Shown: positions 8,480 to 20,063 of the stretch, piece after piece | Position numbering within the stretch: the first letter of the stretch is position 1 | Layout: every line of letters begins with the position of its first letter | Assembly: GCF_002873455.1 (NCBI RefSeq) | Contig: NZ_MCUN01000014.1 | Coordinates: forward strand, 40,507 to 104,506 | Direction: 5' to 3' | From: Vibrio splendidus | Lineage (GTDB): Bacteria > Pseudomonadota > Gammaproteobacteria > Enterobacterales > Vibrionaceae | Length of the DNA: 64,000 bases | Translations under genes and position numbers: made by a program | Notes under the pieces: generated by a model | Database searches by the model: none | What the model was told of the DNA's origin: nothing | What the model saw: the letters and a program-made list of their open reading frames with translations, nothing else

Positions 8480-9193
8480 CTACTCTTCTAGTTGGTAGAT
8501 CACATTCACTCTATCACGAATGGTGATCGTTGAATCTTCATAAGAATTCGACTCTGTTCTCGCATCCATCGCCATTGAACGCATAAGCACTGGCTGAGAG
8601 GATTGTGCGTTGTAATCTACGCGCCAGACATCGCCAAGCTCACGCTCAAAACCGCTCGCTAATGATTTAGCTTTCGATGTCGCATCTTTAATTGCTTCTA
8701 AGCGTGCTTGTTCCTGATACTTAGCTTGGTCACGAACTTGAAGTTGGATATTATCGATCTGGTTGATACCCTCCCCGATGGCAATATCCATGTAGTCATT
8801 TAGATTGGCTAGCTCATTCACTTGAACGGTCACATTACGTGAAGCTCGGTAACCAACCAGTTCAGGTTTACCATTTTTCGGGTAATGATATTGAGGAGAT
8901 AAATACAGGTTAGAGCTGTGTACGCTCGCCTCATCAACACCCGCTTGATGTAGCTTATTTAGAAAGCTCGTCACTACTTTATCAACAGTATTTTTAGCCT
9001 GCTCAGCCGTCATCGTCGATTCCACAACTCTAACAGAAAATGTCGCCATATCTGGTGTCGCGATCACTTCACCATAGCCTGTCGTTGAAATATGCGGAAA
9101 AGATGGCGAGTCAGCCAATGATGGAAAACTCACAGCACTCAATGCTGCAGTAAGAGTAAGAGACGTTGCTAACATCTTTGGTACAAACTTCAT
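8480..9193 (-). CDS. yggE: SIMPL-domain periplasmic protein YggE
   Basis: This 237-residue protein has an N-terminal signal peptide (hydrophobic MLATSLTLTAALSAVSFPSLA, cleavage near residue 27) and a SIMPL/DUF541 domain (ISTTGYGEVIATPDMATFSVRVVE, then GYRASRNVTVQVNEL and ATSKAKSLAS). E. coli YggE is a periplasmic/outer-membrane protein linked to relief of oxidative stress; its mechanism is unknown. It lies next to argP as in E. coli and appears monocistronic. Confidence 0.9.
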   Translation of the reverse strand: MKFVPKMLATSLTLTAALSAVSFPSLADSPSFPHISTTGYGEVIATPDMATFSVRVVESTMTAEQAKNTVDKVVTSFLNKLHQAGVDEASVHSSNLYLSPQYHYPKNGKPELVGYRASRNVTVQVNELANLNDYMDIAIGEGINQIDNIQLQVRDQAKYQEQARLEAIKDATSKAKSLASGFERELGDVWRVDYNAQSSQPVLMRSMAMDARTESNSYEDSTITIRDRVNVIYQLEE

Positions 9194-9303
9194 TAGGTAG
9201 ACCTATGCTGAACAAATGTTCTTTTATCATAGAGCAATTTGTCACATAACCAATCCCGCTAAAGGACTTCTAACACAACTTTGACGCTGTAAAAAACACC
9301 AGC

Positions 9304-10200
9304 TTACTGAGGTAAGTGATTGTGGGCATAATTTAATATCGCTTGAGATATCTCTTTTAATACCCCGCTCTCTAATTGCCAATGGTGCCAATAGATTCGG
9401 TAAGACAACAAAAAACCGGGCGTTATATCAATTAAAGCGCCCGACTCTAGCTCCTCGATAATCTGCAATCGAGGAATCAGACAGTAGGCAACGCCCGACA
9501 ATGCCAAGCGAACAAATGCTTCTGAGCTGCCGACAGTATGATTGATCACACTATCTCTCGGGACGTTAAAATGATCATGCAAGAATTTCTTATGCAGATC
9601 ATCGTATTGGTCGTACGAAACCGCTGGAGCTTTTGTTAATGTCGAATAGTTCACTCCCTCAGAGAAGTAGCGTTGGTGGAAGTTAGGGTTAGCCACACAC
9701 ACGTAATCCATTCTTCCGAGATAGTCCGCACTGCAACCCGGAATAGGTTGAGGTTCTAGGCTGATTGCCCCTGCAACCTCACCACTTTTAATCTTCTCAA
9801 TGGTTCTTGATTCACCATGAATCGCAAGGTTCAACTCAACTTGACGTGAATTCATAACATCAGATAACGCAGGAAGTAACCATGTCGCCAAGCTATCTGC
9901 ATTGGTCGCAATAGACAGAGAAAGAGGTTGAGTTCCCTCTTCATTCATCAACTCTGGGACAAGCTCGTGCTCTAACAAGCGAACACGACGATACAAACCC
10001 AACAGCTTTTTACCTGCTGGTGTTGGTCTTGGTGGGCTCTCTCTTACCAAAGCAGGCTGCGCTAACCATTTTTCCAGCTGTTTTATGCGCTGGGATACCG
10101 CAGATTGCGAGATGTATAACTGCTCGGCAGCCCTTTCAAAACTGCGTTGTTTCACCACAGCATCCAGTGCTTCTATCCATTTATAATCCAATCCACGCAT
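9304..10200 (-). CDS. argP: LysR-type regulator ArgP
   Basis: ArgP (IciA) activates the arginine exporter gene argO and, in E. coli, other lysine/arginine-responsive genes. The 298-residue protein has the LysR winged HTH at residues 1-60 ([23 protein letters not shown]) and an effector domain. ATG at 10200 is chosen (MRGLDYKW): AAGGAAG lies upstream, and the TTG one codon earlier is unlikely. It is divergent from argO across about 140 AT-rich bases, the classic regulator/target pair. Confidence 0.93.
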   Translation of the reverse strand: MRGLDYKWIEALDAVVKQRSFERAAEQLYISQSAVSQRIKQLEKWLAQPALVRESPPRPTPAGKKLLGLYRRVRLLEHELVPELMNEEGTQPLSLSIATNADSLATWLLPALSDVMNSRQVELNLAIHGESRTIEKIKSGEVAGAISLEPQPIPGCSADYLGRMDYVCVANPNFHQRYFSEGVNYSTLTKAPAVSYDQYDDLHKKFLHDHFNVPRDSVINHTVGSSEAFVRLALSGVAYCLIPRLQIIEELESGALIDITPGFLLSYRIYWHHWQLESGVLKEISQAILNYAHNHLPQ

Positions 10201-10342
10201 CAACTTGCTTCCTTTTTGACCTGATTACCGCCCACATTAGCAACTCTAATATTAGATTAAAATCATTAATTATACTTATTTAAAGGGTCGGAGTATCTTC
10301 GCCATATAGCACGTAAATATAGTTAATGAAGTGGAGGTTAAA

Positions 10343-10972
10343 ATGAATTTTTGGGTTTTATTACAAGGTTTTGGTCTAGGGGCGAGCATGATCATCCCTA
10401 TTGGCGCTCAAAATGCGTACGTCTTGAATCAAGGGATAAAACGCAATCACCACCTAACCACAGCGACGATTTGTAGCCTACTCGATACCTTGTTCATCTC
10501 ATTGGGTATCTTTGGTGGCGGAGCGATCCTATCGCAAAATGAATTACTGCTAACCTCAGTGACACTGGGTGGTATCGCCTTTTTAACCGTTTATGGTTTG
10601 TTGTCATTGCGCAGTGCGTTCAGAACGCGTACCAGTGATGAATCAAAGGGTGAGGTATTGGCTCGAGGTAAGCGCACCGTTATTTTGGGGGCATTAGCAG
10701 TAACAGTATTAAACCCGCATCTTTATTTAGATACCGTGGTGATTCTTGGATCCATTGGCGGGCAGTTTGAAGGTAACGACAGAATTGCTTTTGCTATAGG
10801 GACTGTCTTAGCTTCATTCGTGTGGTTTTACTCTTTGTCATTAGGCGCAGCAAAATTAGGCCCAACGCTATCTAAACCGAAGGTTAAAATGGGCATCGAT
10901 ATCGCAGTCGCGACCATGATGTTTGCTATTGCTGCTGTGCTTACCAACGGACTCGTTGAGCAGTACGGGTAA
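10343..10972 (+). CDS. argO: arginine exporter ArgO (LysE/YggA family)
   Basis: This 209-residue inner-membrane protein has about six hydrophobic segments and the LysE-family start FGLGASMIIPIGAQNAYVLNQGIKRNHH. LNPHLYLDT in the fourth segment region is also typical. It exports L-arginine and probably toxic analogues. The ATG at 10343 has GGAGG 7 bases upstream; the GTG at 10331 overlaps that Shine-Dalgarno and is rejected. It is divergent from its regulator argP. Confidence 0.93.
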   Translation: MNFWVLLQGFGLGASMIIPIGAQNAYVLNQGIKRNHHLTTATICSLLDTLFISLGIFGGGAILSQNELLLTSVTLGGIAFLTVYGLLSLRSAFRTRTSDESKGEVLARGKRTVILGALAVTVLNPHLYLDTVVILGSIGGQFEGNDRIAFAIGTVLASFVWFYSLSLGAAKLGPTLSKPKVKMGIDIAVATMMFAIAAVLTNGLVEQYG

Positions 10973-11011
10973 ATCTGTTCTTTTTAGTCTTCAAACAAAC
11001 GTTACTCATCC

Positions 11012-11050
11012 AAAAAAAAAGGCGGATAACCTAAGTTATCCGCCTTTCTT
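11012..11050. terminator. bidirectional terminator between argO and mscS
   Basis: GGCGGATAAC-CTAA-GTTATCCGCC hairpin with A run on the left and T run on the right. It lies between convergent argO (+) and mscS (-). Confidence 0.88.
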
Positions 11051-11084
11051 ATAAAAGCTTATCGCTATAAAAACTAACTAGAAA

Positions 11085-11951
11085 CTAAGCTTCTACTTTA
11101 TTCATGTGTACATCCATTTGCGGGAATGGGATTTCGATACCTTCATTGTCCAAGCCTTCTTTGATTGCTTGCATCAGGTCGAAGTAAACATTCCAATAGT
11201 CAGCAGTATTAACCCATGGACGAACGACAAAGTTAACTGAAGAATCCGCTAGCGTGTGAACACCAACTTGAACACCAGGCTCTTTCAGTACACGCTCATC
11301 AGATTCACAGATCTTAGTCAGTAGCGCTTTTGTCTTTTGAAGATCGGCGTTGTAAGAAACACCAATCATTAGATCAATACGACGCGTATCATGACGAGAG
11401 TAGTTAGTAATTGGGCTACCAATAACGCTGCCGTTCGGTACTACAACCATTTTATTGTCTGGTGTTGTTAGAACGGTTTGGAAGATCTGAATTGAATCTA
11501 CTGAACCCGCTACACCACCAATTTCCACGTAGTCACCAGACTTGAATGGACGGAATGCAACGATAAGTACACCCGCAGCAAAGTTAGATAGTGAGCCTTG
11601 TAGTGCAAGACCAACAGCCAAACCAGCCGCACCAATAACAGCGACTACAGATGCAGTTTGAACGCCTAAACGACCAAGTGCAGCAATTAAAACAATAACA
11701 AACAACAAGTAACGAACTAAACCATGGACGAATTCCACAACTGCTCGGTCCATTTTCTTCTTCTGAAGAACCTTAGACACGCTATTCGCTACTGCTTTAA
11801 CAATAAGGTTACCAATAAATAGAATTATCAGTGCTGAGATAATGTTTACACCGTATTGAATAAACAGATCTGAGTTATTTGTTAACCACTGCTCTGCGTG
11901 AGACAAACCATCCACAATTGGAGTCTCAAGCGCTGTCGAACTATCAGCCAT
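11085..11951 (-). CDS. mscS: small-conductance mechanosensitive channel MscS
   Basis: MscS releases osmolytes during hypo-osmotic shock. The 288-residue protein has three transmembrane segments (about residues 28-50, 68-88, 92-128). The pore-lining third helix is rich in Gly/Ala (VIGAAGLAVGLALQGSLSNFAAGVL). A beta domain follows (FKSGDYVEIGGVAGSVDSI), then an alpha/beta cytosolic domain ending in IPFPQMDVHM. Length equals E. coli MscS. The start MADSST is chosen because GAGG lies about 9 bases upstream; the ATG three codons earlier abuts the Shine-Dalgarno. Confidence 0.94.
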   Translation of the reverse strand: MADSSTALETPIVDGLSHAEQWLTNNSDLFIQYGVNIISALIILFIGNLIVKAVANSVSKVLQKKKMDRAVVEFVHGLVRYLLFVIVLIAALGRLGVQTASVVAVIGAAGLAVGLALQGSLSNFAAGVLIVAFRPFKSGDYVEIGGVAGSVDSIQIFQTVLTTPDNKMVVVPNGSVIGSPITNYSRHDTRRIDLMIGVSYNADLQKTKALLTKICESDERVLKEPGVQVGVHTLADSSVNFVVRPWVNTADYWNVYFDLMQAIKEGLDNEGIEIPFPQMDVHMNKVEA

Positions 11952-12271
11952 AATGTGCATCCTCTATATAATATGCTATGAGCTAAACTGCCTTAAGCCA
12001 AACTTACCCAACAACAAAATAAACCGTACAACTCATGTTAAGTCGTTGTGTCGAAAGTAAATTAAAGCCAAGTCCTTTTTTATAAACTGAACCAAGTTCA
12101 ATTTTTCGGCACGATATCCTATCTTTGACAGATTGCAAAGTCATATTTATGTAAGCTTTTGAATTAATAAAACTTACCAATAAACACAAATACCGATAAC
12201 TAAAAGACTACGAAATTTATTCACCGCACGCTAGGTTTTTTACATATTTAGTACAAGTTTTTATCAGACAT
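11952..12271. other. intergenic region upstream of mscS, no gene seen
   Basis: 320 AT-rich bases between the mscS start and the fbaA terminator. It must contain the mscS promoter. A 61-codon reverse frame here has no family resemblance and no ribosome site, and is not called. Confidence 0.5.
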
Positions 12272-12302
12272 AAAAAAACCCGCTCAATGAGCGGGTTTTT
12301 AA
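12272..12302 (-). terminator. Rho-independent terminator of fbaA
   Basis: ACCCGCTC-AAT-GAGCGGGT hairpin flanked by A and T runs. It lies 28 bases beyond the fbaA stop. Confidence 0.9.
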
Positions 12303-12329
12303 AACTTAAAGAGTACTTAATTCAAAGAA

Positions 12330-13406
<1,077 letters not shown>

Positions 13407-13462
13407 GGAAATAGTCCTATTTATTCTATCGTTTTAAGATTAAAAAACTTAAGTTTAAAAAT

Positions 13463-13478
13463 TTGCAATCGTTTGCTC
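13463..13478. promoter_or_regulatory. possible LacI-family box upstream of fbaA
   Basis: GCAATCGTTTGC (13465-13476) is a near-palindrome related to the PurR-type boxes near rpiA, serA and tkt. It lies about 60 bases before the fbaA start. The match to the PurR consensus is only moderate. Confidence 0.25.
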
Positions 13479-13525
13479 ACAACTTATGCCATTCTAGCAA
13501 AAAAGTGTGATATGCAGCAAACGTT

Positions 13526-13552
13526 AAAAGGCGAGATTCACATCTCGCCTTT
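13526..13552 (-). terminator. Rho-independent terminator of pgk
   Basis: On the reverse strand GGCGAGAT-GTGA-ATCTCGCC is followed by TTTT. It lies 10 bases beyond the pgk stop, between pgk and fbaA. Confidence 0.8.
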
Positions 13553-13561
13553 CTAAATCAA

Positions 13562-14725
13562 TTACGCTTTAGCACGCTCTTCAAGCATTGCTACTGCAGG
13601 AAGTACTTTACCTTCAACAAACTCAAGGAAAGCGCCGCCGCCAGTAGAGATGTAAGAAACATCTGCTTTGATACCGAACTTGTCGATAGCTGCTAGTGTG
13701 TCACCACCGCCTGCTACTGAGAAACCTTCAGAATCAGCGATTGCTTTAGAAATACCCGCAGTACCCGCTTCGAAGTTTTTGAATTCGAATACGCCTACAG
13801 GGCCGTTCCAAAGGATAGTTTTTGCGTTACCGATGATTTCAGCTAGAGCTGCAGTTGAATCTGGGCCAAGGTCGAAGATCATGTCGTCGTCTTGAACTTC
13901 AGAAACGTGCTTGATTTCAGCTTCTGCGTTTTCGTCGAATGCTTTAGCACATGCAACGTCAGTTGCTACTGGGATAGCACACTCTTTCATTAGCTTCTTA
14001 GCCGTTTCAACTAGGTCAGCTTCGTATAGAGACTTACCTACGTTGTGGCCTTCAGCAGCGATGAACGTGTTCGCGATACCACCACCAACAACAAGTTGGT
14101 CAGCGATTTTAGAAAGAGATTCTAGAACCGTTAGCTTAGTAGAAACTTTAGAACCACCAACGATAGCCACTAGTGGGCGAGCTGGGTTGTCCATTGCTTT
14201 ACCAAGAGCTTCAAGCTCAGCAGCTAGAAGAGGACCAGCACACGCTACAGGAGCGTAAGTGCCAACACCGTGTGTAGACGCTTGAGCACGGTGAGCCGTA
14301 CCGAATGCATCCATTACGAAGATGTCACATAGTGCAGCGTACTGCTTAGAAAGTGCTTCTTCGTTCTTCTTCTCGCCTTTGTTAAAGCGAACGTTTTCAA
14401 GAACAGTTAGTTCACCAGCGTTTAGCTCAAGACCATTTACGTAATCTTTCGCTAGTTTAACGTCGCAGTCTAGTGCGTCATTTAGGTAGTTAACTACAGG
14501 AGCTAGAGAGAATTCTTCGTTGTATTCGCCTTCAGTAGGACGACCAAGGTGAGAAGTAACCATAACTTTTGCGCCAGCTTCTAGGCAAAGTTTAATAGTT
14601 GGTAGAGATGCAAGGATACGTGCATCTGAAGTTACTTTACCGTCTTTTACTGGTACGTTTAGGTCAGCACGGATGAATACGCGTTTACCTGCAAGTTCCA
14701 GGTCAGTCATCTTGATCACAGACAT
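13562..14725 (-). CDS. pgk: phosphoglycerate kinase
   Basis: Pgk makes ATP and 3-phosphoglycerate from 1,3-bisphosphoglycerate. The 387-residue protein equals E. coli Pgk in length. It has [15 protein letters not shown] (residues about 15-29), [11 protein letters not shown] (substrate Arg), the nucleotide-binding domain ([19 protein letters not shown]), and [13 protein letters not shown] and [14 protein letters not shown] at the C-terminus. The start MSVIKMTD has GAGG about 9 bases upstream; a longer frame by five codons is rejected. It belongs to the epd-pgk-fbaA group. Confidence 0.97.
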   Translation of the reverse strand: MSVIKMTDLELAGKRVFIRADLNVPVKDGKVTSDARILASLPTIKLCLEAGAKVMVTSHLGRPTEGEYNEEFSLAPVVNYLNDALDCDVKLAKDYVNGLELNAGELTVLENVRFNKGEKKNEEALSKQYAALCDIFVMDAFGTAHRAQASTHGVGTYAPVACAGPLLAAELEALGKAMDNPARPLVAIVGGSKVSTKLTVLESLSKIADQLVVGGGIANTFIAAEGHNVGKSLYEADLVETAKKLMKECAIPVATDVACAKAFDENAEAEIKHVSEVQDDDMIFDLGPDSTAALAEIIGNAKTILWNGPVGVFEFKNFEAGTAGISKAIADSEGFSVAGGGDTLAAIDKFGIKADVSYISTGGGAFLEFVEGKVLPAVAMLEERAKA

Positions 14726-14891
14726 GATTTGTCCTCTCAAATTTAAATAAAAATAAAGTTTTGGAAACTCAGCAACCTTGCTAAGCCTATAAATTATTCA
14801 ACTGGTAATTCTTTAGTTACTCATAATATGTGGACACTTAGTATTTATTTCAAGCTAGAAAATAAATAATCCGCACATTTGCTTCTAGGTC

Positions 14892-15941
14892 TTACTTCTT
14901 GCCTTCAGAAGCTTGCATTGCAAGAACCGTATCCAGCATCCGGTTCGCAAAGCCCCATTCATTGTCACACCACACTAGCATTTTCACTAAGGTGCCATTG
15001 CTCACTCGAGTTTGTGAACCATCAACGATTGCGCTATGGGGATCGTGATTAAAGTCGATGGAAACGAGCGGCGCTTCAGTATAGTCAACTATATTGTGTA
15101 ATGTACACTGGGATGCATTAACAATGGTTTGATTTACGTCATTAACTTTCACATTTGCATTAATTGTGACACTTAAATCCATCGCAGTGACGTTTACCGT
15201 CGGCACACGCACAGATATAGCTTCAAATTTGTTAGAAAATTTCGGGAAGATTCTTTCAATACCTTTATGCAGTTTGGTATCGACAGGAATGATAGATTGG
15301 CTTGCAGCTCGAGTACGACGCAAATCGCTATGGTATGCATCAATAACTTGCTGATCATTCATTGAAGAGTGAATGGTTGTGATGGTACCAGACTCAATAC
15401 CAAAGGCATCATCAAGCACCTTAATGATAGGGACAATACAGTTGGTGGTACATGAACCATTGGAAACGATTCGATGATCGGCTTCGATAGTCTCGTGATT
15501 CACACCATAGATAATGGTGTTATCAAGGTCATTAGCACCAGGATGCGAGAACAGCACCTTTTTAGCTCCAGCTGCGATGTGTGCTAGGCCGTCATCTCGG
15601 CAACCGTAGACACCGGTACAATCGAGAACAATATCGACTTCAAGGTCACGCCAAGGCAACAGTTCAATATCAGCCAGGTGTAAGATACGAATGGTATCAA
15701 ACTCTCCTTTATCTTCAGCACCAATGCCATGATGAACATAGATGTGCTCTTGATCGTTTGAGATTTTCTTGCCGAAGCGGCCGTGACTGGTGTCGTACTG
15801 CAATAGGTGAGCCATAGCGTCAGGCTGAGCAAGCTCATTGACCGCTACTACTTTGATTTGTTGGCTTTTGCCACTTTCATAGACAGCGCGCAATACATTG
15901 CGCCCTATTCGTCCAAATCCATTTATCGCGACTTTTAGCAT
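14892..15941 (-). CDS. epd: D-erythrose-4-phosphate dehydrogenase
   Basis: Epd oxidises erythrose-4-phosphate to 4-phosphoerythronate, the first step of the DXP-independent branch of pyridoxal-phosphate synthesis. The 349-residue GAPDH-like protein has the NAD motif [21 protein letters not shown] and the catalytic [10 protein letters not shown] (Cys near residue 155). It follows E. coli Epd rather than GapA, for example [23 protein letters not shown] and [31 protein letters not shown]. Its position between tkt and pgk is the conserved one. The start MLKVAI at 15941 is chosen over an upstream ATG four codons earlier. Confidence 0.95.
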   Translation of the reverse strand: MLKVAINGFGRIGRNVLRAVYESGKSQQIKVVAVNELAQPDAMAHLLQYDTSHGRFGKKISNDQEHIYVHHGIGAEDKGEFDTIRILHLADIELLPWRDLEVDIVLDCTGVYGCRDDGLAHIAAGAKKVLFSHPGANDLDNTIIYGVNHETIEADHRIVSNGSCTTNCIVPIIKVLDDAFGIESGTITTIHSSMNDQQVIDAYHSDLRRTRAASQSIIPVDTKLHKGIERIFPKFSNKFEAISVRVPTVNVTAMDLSVTINANVKVNDVNQTIVNASQCTLHNIVDYTEAPLVSIDFNHDPHSAIVDGSQTRVSNGTLVKMLVWCDNEWGFANRMLDTVLAMQASEGKK

Positions 15942-16087
15942 AGTTCCGTACATCTAACCAAAATTTCGTGCAACAGATGATAACTGAATCCTACCTAAAA
16001 GGCATTACTTGAATAACTCAGCTTACTTATGACAGATTGATCTGTTGCTTGTAAGCCTTAGTCTAAGTGATAACAACCCCCAGATAC

Positions 16088-16118
16088 AAAAAAACCGAGC
16101 TTAAAGCTCGGTTTTTTC
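16088..16118 (-). terminator. Rho-independent terminator of tkt
   Basis: ACCGAGC-TTAAA-GCTCGGT hairpin flanked by A and T runs. It lies about 40 bases beyond the tkt stop. Confidence 0.9.
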
Positions 16119-16156
16119 ATTCATTTCATTGTTCGCACAAGGCTAACAATCAATGA

Positions 16157-18151
16157 TTAAGCAAGAAGCTCTTTTGCTGTGTTTACTACGTTTTCAGTAG
16201 TGAAACCGAACATCTTGAATAGCTCGCCTGCTGGTGCAGATTCGCCGAACGTTGTCATACCGATGATCTTGCCACCGAAGCCAACGTACTTGTACCAGAA
16301 ATCAGCGATGCCAGCTTCTACTGCGATACGTGCTGTGACGTCAGCTGGAAGTACAGACTCACGGTACTGCGCGTCTTGCTTATCGAAAGCGTCAGTTGCA
16401 GGCATAGAGACTACGCGTACTTTTTTGCCTTCAGCTGTTAGTTCAGCAGCAGCGCTAACCGCTAGCTCAACTTCAGAACCCGTCGCGATAAGGATAAGCT
16501 CAGGCTTGCCTTCACAATCTTTCAGGATGTAGCCACCCTTAGCGATGTTAGCCACTTGCTCAGCGTCACGTGGTTGTTGCGCTAGGTTTTGGCGAGAGAA
16601 GATAAGCGCAGAAGGACCATCTTTACGTTCGATTGCCAGTTTCCAAGCAACTGCAGACTCAACTTGATCACATGGACGCCATGTGCTCATGTTTGGAGTC
16701 AGACGTAGAGAAGCGATCTGCTCAACCGGTTGGTGAGTAGGGCCATCTTCGCCAAGACCGATAGAGTCATGCGTGTAAACTTGGATATTCTGAATTTTCA
16801 TCAGAGCAGCCATACGCATTGCGTTACGTGCGTATTCCATGAACATTAGGAACGTTGCGCCGTATGGTACGAAACCACCGTGCAGAGCGATACCGTTCAT
16901 GATAGCCGTCATACCGAACTCACGTACACCGTAGTGGATGTAGTTACCAGAGAAGTCATTTGCTTCAAGCGACTTAGAACCAGACCACATAGTTAGGTTA
17001 GAAGGCGCAAGGTCAGCAGAGCCGCCCATGAATTCAGGCAGCATAGCACCGAACGCTTCTAGCGCATTTTGAGAGGCTTTACGTGATGCGATGTTTGCTG
17101 GGTTAGCTTGAAGATCAGCAATGATTGCGTTTGCTTTCTCTTCCCACTCAGCTGGAAGCTCGCCGTTCGTACGACGTTTAAATTCTGCTGCTAGCTCTGG
17201 GTGAGCCGCTGCGTATGCGTCAAACTTAGCATTCCAAGCCGCTTCTTTCGCAGCGCCTGCTTCTTTCGCATTCCACTCAGCTGCGATATCAGCTGGGATT
17301 TCGAAAGGACCGTGTTCCCAACCAAGTGCCGCTTTAGTTGCTGTGATTTCATCAGCACCTAGTGGAGCACCGTGACAGTCGTGCGTACCCGCTTTATTTG
17401 GAGAACCAAAACCGATAATAGTTTTAGTACAGATAAGTGTTGGACGAGGATCCGCTTTAGCCGCTTCAATTGCAGCATTGATAGCGTCAGAGTCGTGACC
17501 ATCTACCGCAGGAATTACGTGCCAGCCGTATGCTTCAAAACGCTTAGGTGTATCGTCAGAGAACCAACCTTCAACTTCGCCATCGATAGAGATGCCGTTG
17601 TCATCCCAGAAAGCAACCAGCTTACCAAGACCTAACGTACCAGCTAGAGAACATGCTTCGTGAGAAATACCTTCCATCAGACAGCCATCACCCATGAATG
17701 CATAGGTGTAGTGGTCTACGATGTCGTGGCCTTCTTTGTTGAACTGTGCCGCAAGTGCTTTCTCAGCCATCGCCATACCAACAGCGTTAGTGATGCCTTG
17801 ACCTAGAGGGCCCGTCGTTGTTTCGATACCAGGAGCGTAACCGTACTCTGGGTGACCAGGAGTCTTAGAGTGCAGTTGACGGAAGTTCTTAAGGTCTTCA
17901 ATTGAAAGCTCGTAACCTGCAAGATGAAGCAGAGAGTAAATCAACATTGAACCATGGCCGTTAGACAAGATAAATCGGTCGCGGTCAGCCCACTCTGGGT
18001 TTGCTGGGTTGTGGTTCAAGTGACCACGCCAAAGAACTTCAGCTATGTCAGCCATACCCATAGGTGCGCCAGGGTGGCCTGAATTTGCTTGTTGAACGCC
18101 ATCCATGCTAAGTGCGCGAATTGCATTGGCTAGATCTTTACGAGAAGGCAT
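16157..18151 (-). CDS. tkt: transketolase
   Basis: Transketolase is a thiamine-diphosphate enzyme moving two-carbon units in the non-oxidative pentose phosphate pathway. The 664-residue protein shows [41 protein letters not shown], the ThDP motif [32 protein letters not shown] (about residues 155-187), and [20 protein letters not shown] in the pyrimidine-binding domain. ATG at 18151 has AGGAG 8 bases upstream. Two PurR-like boxes precede it. Confidence 0.97.
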   Translation of the reverse strand: MPSRKDLANAIRALSMDGVQQANSGHPGAPMGMADIAEVLWRGHLNHNPANPEWADRDRFILSNGHGSMLIYSLLHLAGYELSIEDLKNFRQLHSKTPGHPEYGYAPGIETTTGPLGQGITNAVGMAMAEKALAAQFNKEGHDIVDHYTYAFMGDGCLMEGISHEACSLAGTLGLGKLVAFWDDNGISIDGEVEGWFSDDTPKRFEAYGWHVIPAVDGHDSDAINAAIEAAKADPRPTLICTKTIIGFGSPNKAGTHDCHGAPLGADEITATKAALGWEHGPFEIPADIAAEWNAKEAGAAKEAAWNAKFDAYAAAHPELAAEFKRRTNGELPAEWEEKANAIIADLQANPANIASRKASQNALEAFGAMLPEFMGGSADLAPSNLTMWSGSKSLEANDFSGNYIHYGVREFGMTAIMNGIALHGGFVPYGATFLMFMEYARNAMRMAALMKIQNIQVYTHDSIGLGEDGPTHQPVEQIASLRLTPNMSTWRPCDQVESAVAWKLAIERKDGPSALIFSRQNLAQQPRDAEQVANIAKGGYILKDCEGKPELILIATGSEVELAVSAAAELTAEGKKVRVVSMPATDAFDKQDAQYRESVLPADVTARIAVEAGIADFWYKYVGFGGKIIGMTTFGESAPAGELFKMFGFTTENVVNTAKELLA

Positions 18152-18246
18152 GTCTGCTCCTGAGTACATAAGCGATTTAAAAAAGAGATTGATGCTAAAG
18201 TTTTCATTTTTATTAGCGCGGGTATTCTCTCAAACGACTTTAGCGA

Positions 18247-18349
18247 CTGCAAACGTTTTACTGGCATTTTAACGGTCACTTTTCGCAATTTTCGAACATT
18301 TACATCACTTAGCAATGCGTTATCTCGACCGATACGCAAACGTTTAGTT
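18247..18349. promoter_or_regulatory. two PurR-like boxes upstream of tkt
   Basis: A first box at 18247-18262 (core GCAAACGTTTT) and a second at 18334-18349 (ACGCAAACGTTT core) share the palindromic AAACGTTT. By my count they match 11 and 13 of the 14 fixed positions of the PurR consensus. They lie about 95 and 185 bases before the tkt start and 190-290 bases before metK. Confidence 0.5.
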
Positions 18350-18399
18350 ATGACATATCATAAAAAAGAGCTTGTAATTCGACCGCTGGAATTTAGAAT

Positions 18400-18423
18400 A
18401 GCCGTCTAGATGTAGAAACACCT
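18400..18423 (+). promoter_or_regulatory. possible MetJ operator upstream of metK
   Basis: Three adjacent 8-mers (AGCCGTCT, AGATGTAG, AAACACCT) resemble tandem met boxes (consensus AGACGTCT) with 7, 5 and 5 matches. MetJ with S-adenosylmethionine represses metK in enterics and vibrios, so the position about 120 bases before the start is sensible. The match is modest. Confidence 0.4.
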
Positions 18424-18493
18424 ACAAAATATACTGTATTTAATGGCGGCGCTTCCTAGCTTGCGACGCCTGAAATTATTTGCATTTAACTGT

Positions 18494-18527
18494 TTGCAAC
18501 TAAAAACTAATTGCAACTAAAAACTAA
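18494..18527 (+). repeat. perfect 17-bp tandem duplication in the metK leader
   Basis: TTGCAACTAAAAACTAA occurs twice back to back (18494-18510 and 18511-18527), ending 13 bases before the metK ATG and just ahead of its GGAG. It looks like a recent slippage event in the 5' UTR. Confidence 0.9.
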
Positions 18528-18540
18528 AAGTGGAGCTCTC

Positions 18541-19695
18541 ATGGCTAAGCACCTATTCACTTCTGAATCTGTTTCAGAAGGCCATCCAGATAAAATTGCA
18601 GACCAAATCTCTGATGCTGTTCTTGATGCCATCTTGGAACAAGATCCAAAAGCACGTGTTGCTTGTGAGACTTACGTAAAAACCGGCATGGTTATGGTTG
18701 GCGGTGAAGTAACAACGTCTGCATGGGTTGATATCGAAGAAATCACTCGTGAAACAGTTCGTGAAATTGGTTACGTTCATTCTGATATGGGCTTTGACGC
18801 TGACTCTTGTGCAGTACTAAACACAATTGGTAAGCAGTCTCCAGACATCAACCAAGGTGTTGATAAAGCCGATCCTAAAGATCAAGGCGCAGGCGACCAA
18901 GGTATCATGTTTGGTTACGCGACTAACGAAACACCAATCCTAATGCCAGCTCCAATTACTTACTCTCACCTACTTGTGAAGAAGCAAGCTGAAGTACGTA
19001 AGAGCGGCAAGCTTGATTTCCTTCGCCCAGATGCGAAATCTCAAGTTACGTTCCAATACGACCAAGGTAAGATTGTTGGTATCGACGCAGTTGTTCTTTC
19101 AACTCAACACTGTGATTCAGTCACAACACCTGACCTACGTGAAGCGGTAATGGAAGAGATCATCAAGCCAGTACTTCCTGCTGAGTGGATCAACAAAGAC
19201 ACTAACTTCTTCATCAACCCAACAGGCCGTTTCGTAATCGGTGGCCCAATGGGTGACTGTGGTCTAACCGGTCGTAAGATCATCGTTGATACTTACGGCG
19301 GCGCAGCTCGTCACGGTGGCGGTGCATTCTCTGGTAAAGATCCATCAAAAGTTGACCGTTCTGCAGCTTACGCAGCTCGTTACGTTGCGAAAAACATCGT
19401 TGCTGCTGGTATGGCTGACCGTTGTGAGATTCAATTGTCTTACGCTATCGGTGTTGCAGATCCAACATCTATCATGGTTGAAACGTTTGGTACTGAGAAA
19501 GTAGCTCACGAAATCATCATTGAAGCCGTTCGTCAAAACTTCGACCTACGTCCATACGGTCTTCAAGAGATGCTGAACCTTCTTCAGCCTATCTACAAGC
19601 AGACTGCTGCATATGGCCACTTCGGTCGCGAAGAGTTCCCTTGGGAAGCGACGGACAAAGCAGCAATGCTTGCAGACTTCGCTGGCCTAAAATAA
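18541..19695 (+). CDS. metK: S-adenosylmethionine synthetase
   Basis: MetK makes S-adenosylmethionine from ATP and methionine. The 384-residue protein starts [32 protein letters not shown] (ATP-binding His in EGHPDK), with [12 protein letters not shown] (about residue 120) and [27 protein letters not shown] (about residue 260), both diagnostic. Length equals E. coli MetK. ATG at 18541 with GGAG 6 bases upstream is chosen. It is divergent from tkt. Confidence 0.97.
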   Translation: MAKHLFTSESVSEGHPDKIADQISDAVLDAILEQDPKARVACETYVKTGMVMVGGEVTTSAWVDIEEITRETVREIGYVHSDMGFDADSCAVLNTIGKQSPDINQGVDKADPKDQGAGDQGIMFGYATNETPILMPAPITYSHLLVKKQAEVRKSGKLDFLRPDAKSQVTFQYDQGKIVGIDAVVLSTQHCDSVTTPDLREAVMEEIIKPVLPAEWINKDTNFFINPTGRFVIGGPMGDCGLTGRKIIVDTYGGAARHGGGAFSGKDPSKVDRSAAYAARYVAKNIVAAGMADRCEIQLSYAIGVADPTSIMVETFGTEKVAHEIIIEAVRQNFDLRPYGLQEMLNLLQPIYKQTAAYGHFGREEFPWEATDKAAMLADFAGLK

Positions 19696-19720
19696 TTTAG
19701 CCACTGCGATTTGTTTCTTT

Positions 19721-19753
19721 AAAGCCCTTACTTCTTAGTAAGGGCTTTATTTT
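19721..19753 (+). terminator. Rho-independent terminator of metK
   Basis: AAAGCCCTTAC-TTCTTA-GTAAGGGCTTT hairpin followed by a T-rich run. Confidence 0.88.
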
Positions 19754-20063
19754 TATGCACTTACCAAACCTTTCCCTGCTAGAACACATCGTCCAAATCT
19801 TCTTTACCGTTAACCAGTAAGTATAAAAAGCCGTTGATAATTTGTGTTTTCTAACAGTACTGACAATAGTTAAGGTAACTCCTAAGCGATCAAGCTCACA
19901 TTTAACTCAAAGTAATTCAGTTTGATAAAGCTCGTTAAATGCACGCTAGAACAAAAACTGGGATGACAATGAGCAATTTAGCTCAACACCATGACACTCA
20001 CGTTAGCGATATCGCTGAGCTTTATGGAATTATAACTAGGACGTTATTTAACTAGGGGGATCT
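19754..20063. other. intergenic region before the DUF2189 gene, no gene seen
   Basis: 310 bases without a credible ORF. A palindrome AGCGATATCGCT and flanking AGCTCA/TGAGCT arms (about 19979-20022) could form a long stem-loop just before the downstream gene. The promoter of that gene presumably lies here. Confidence 0.4.
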
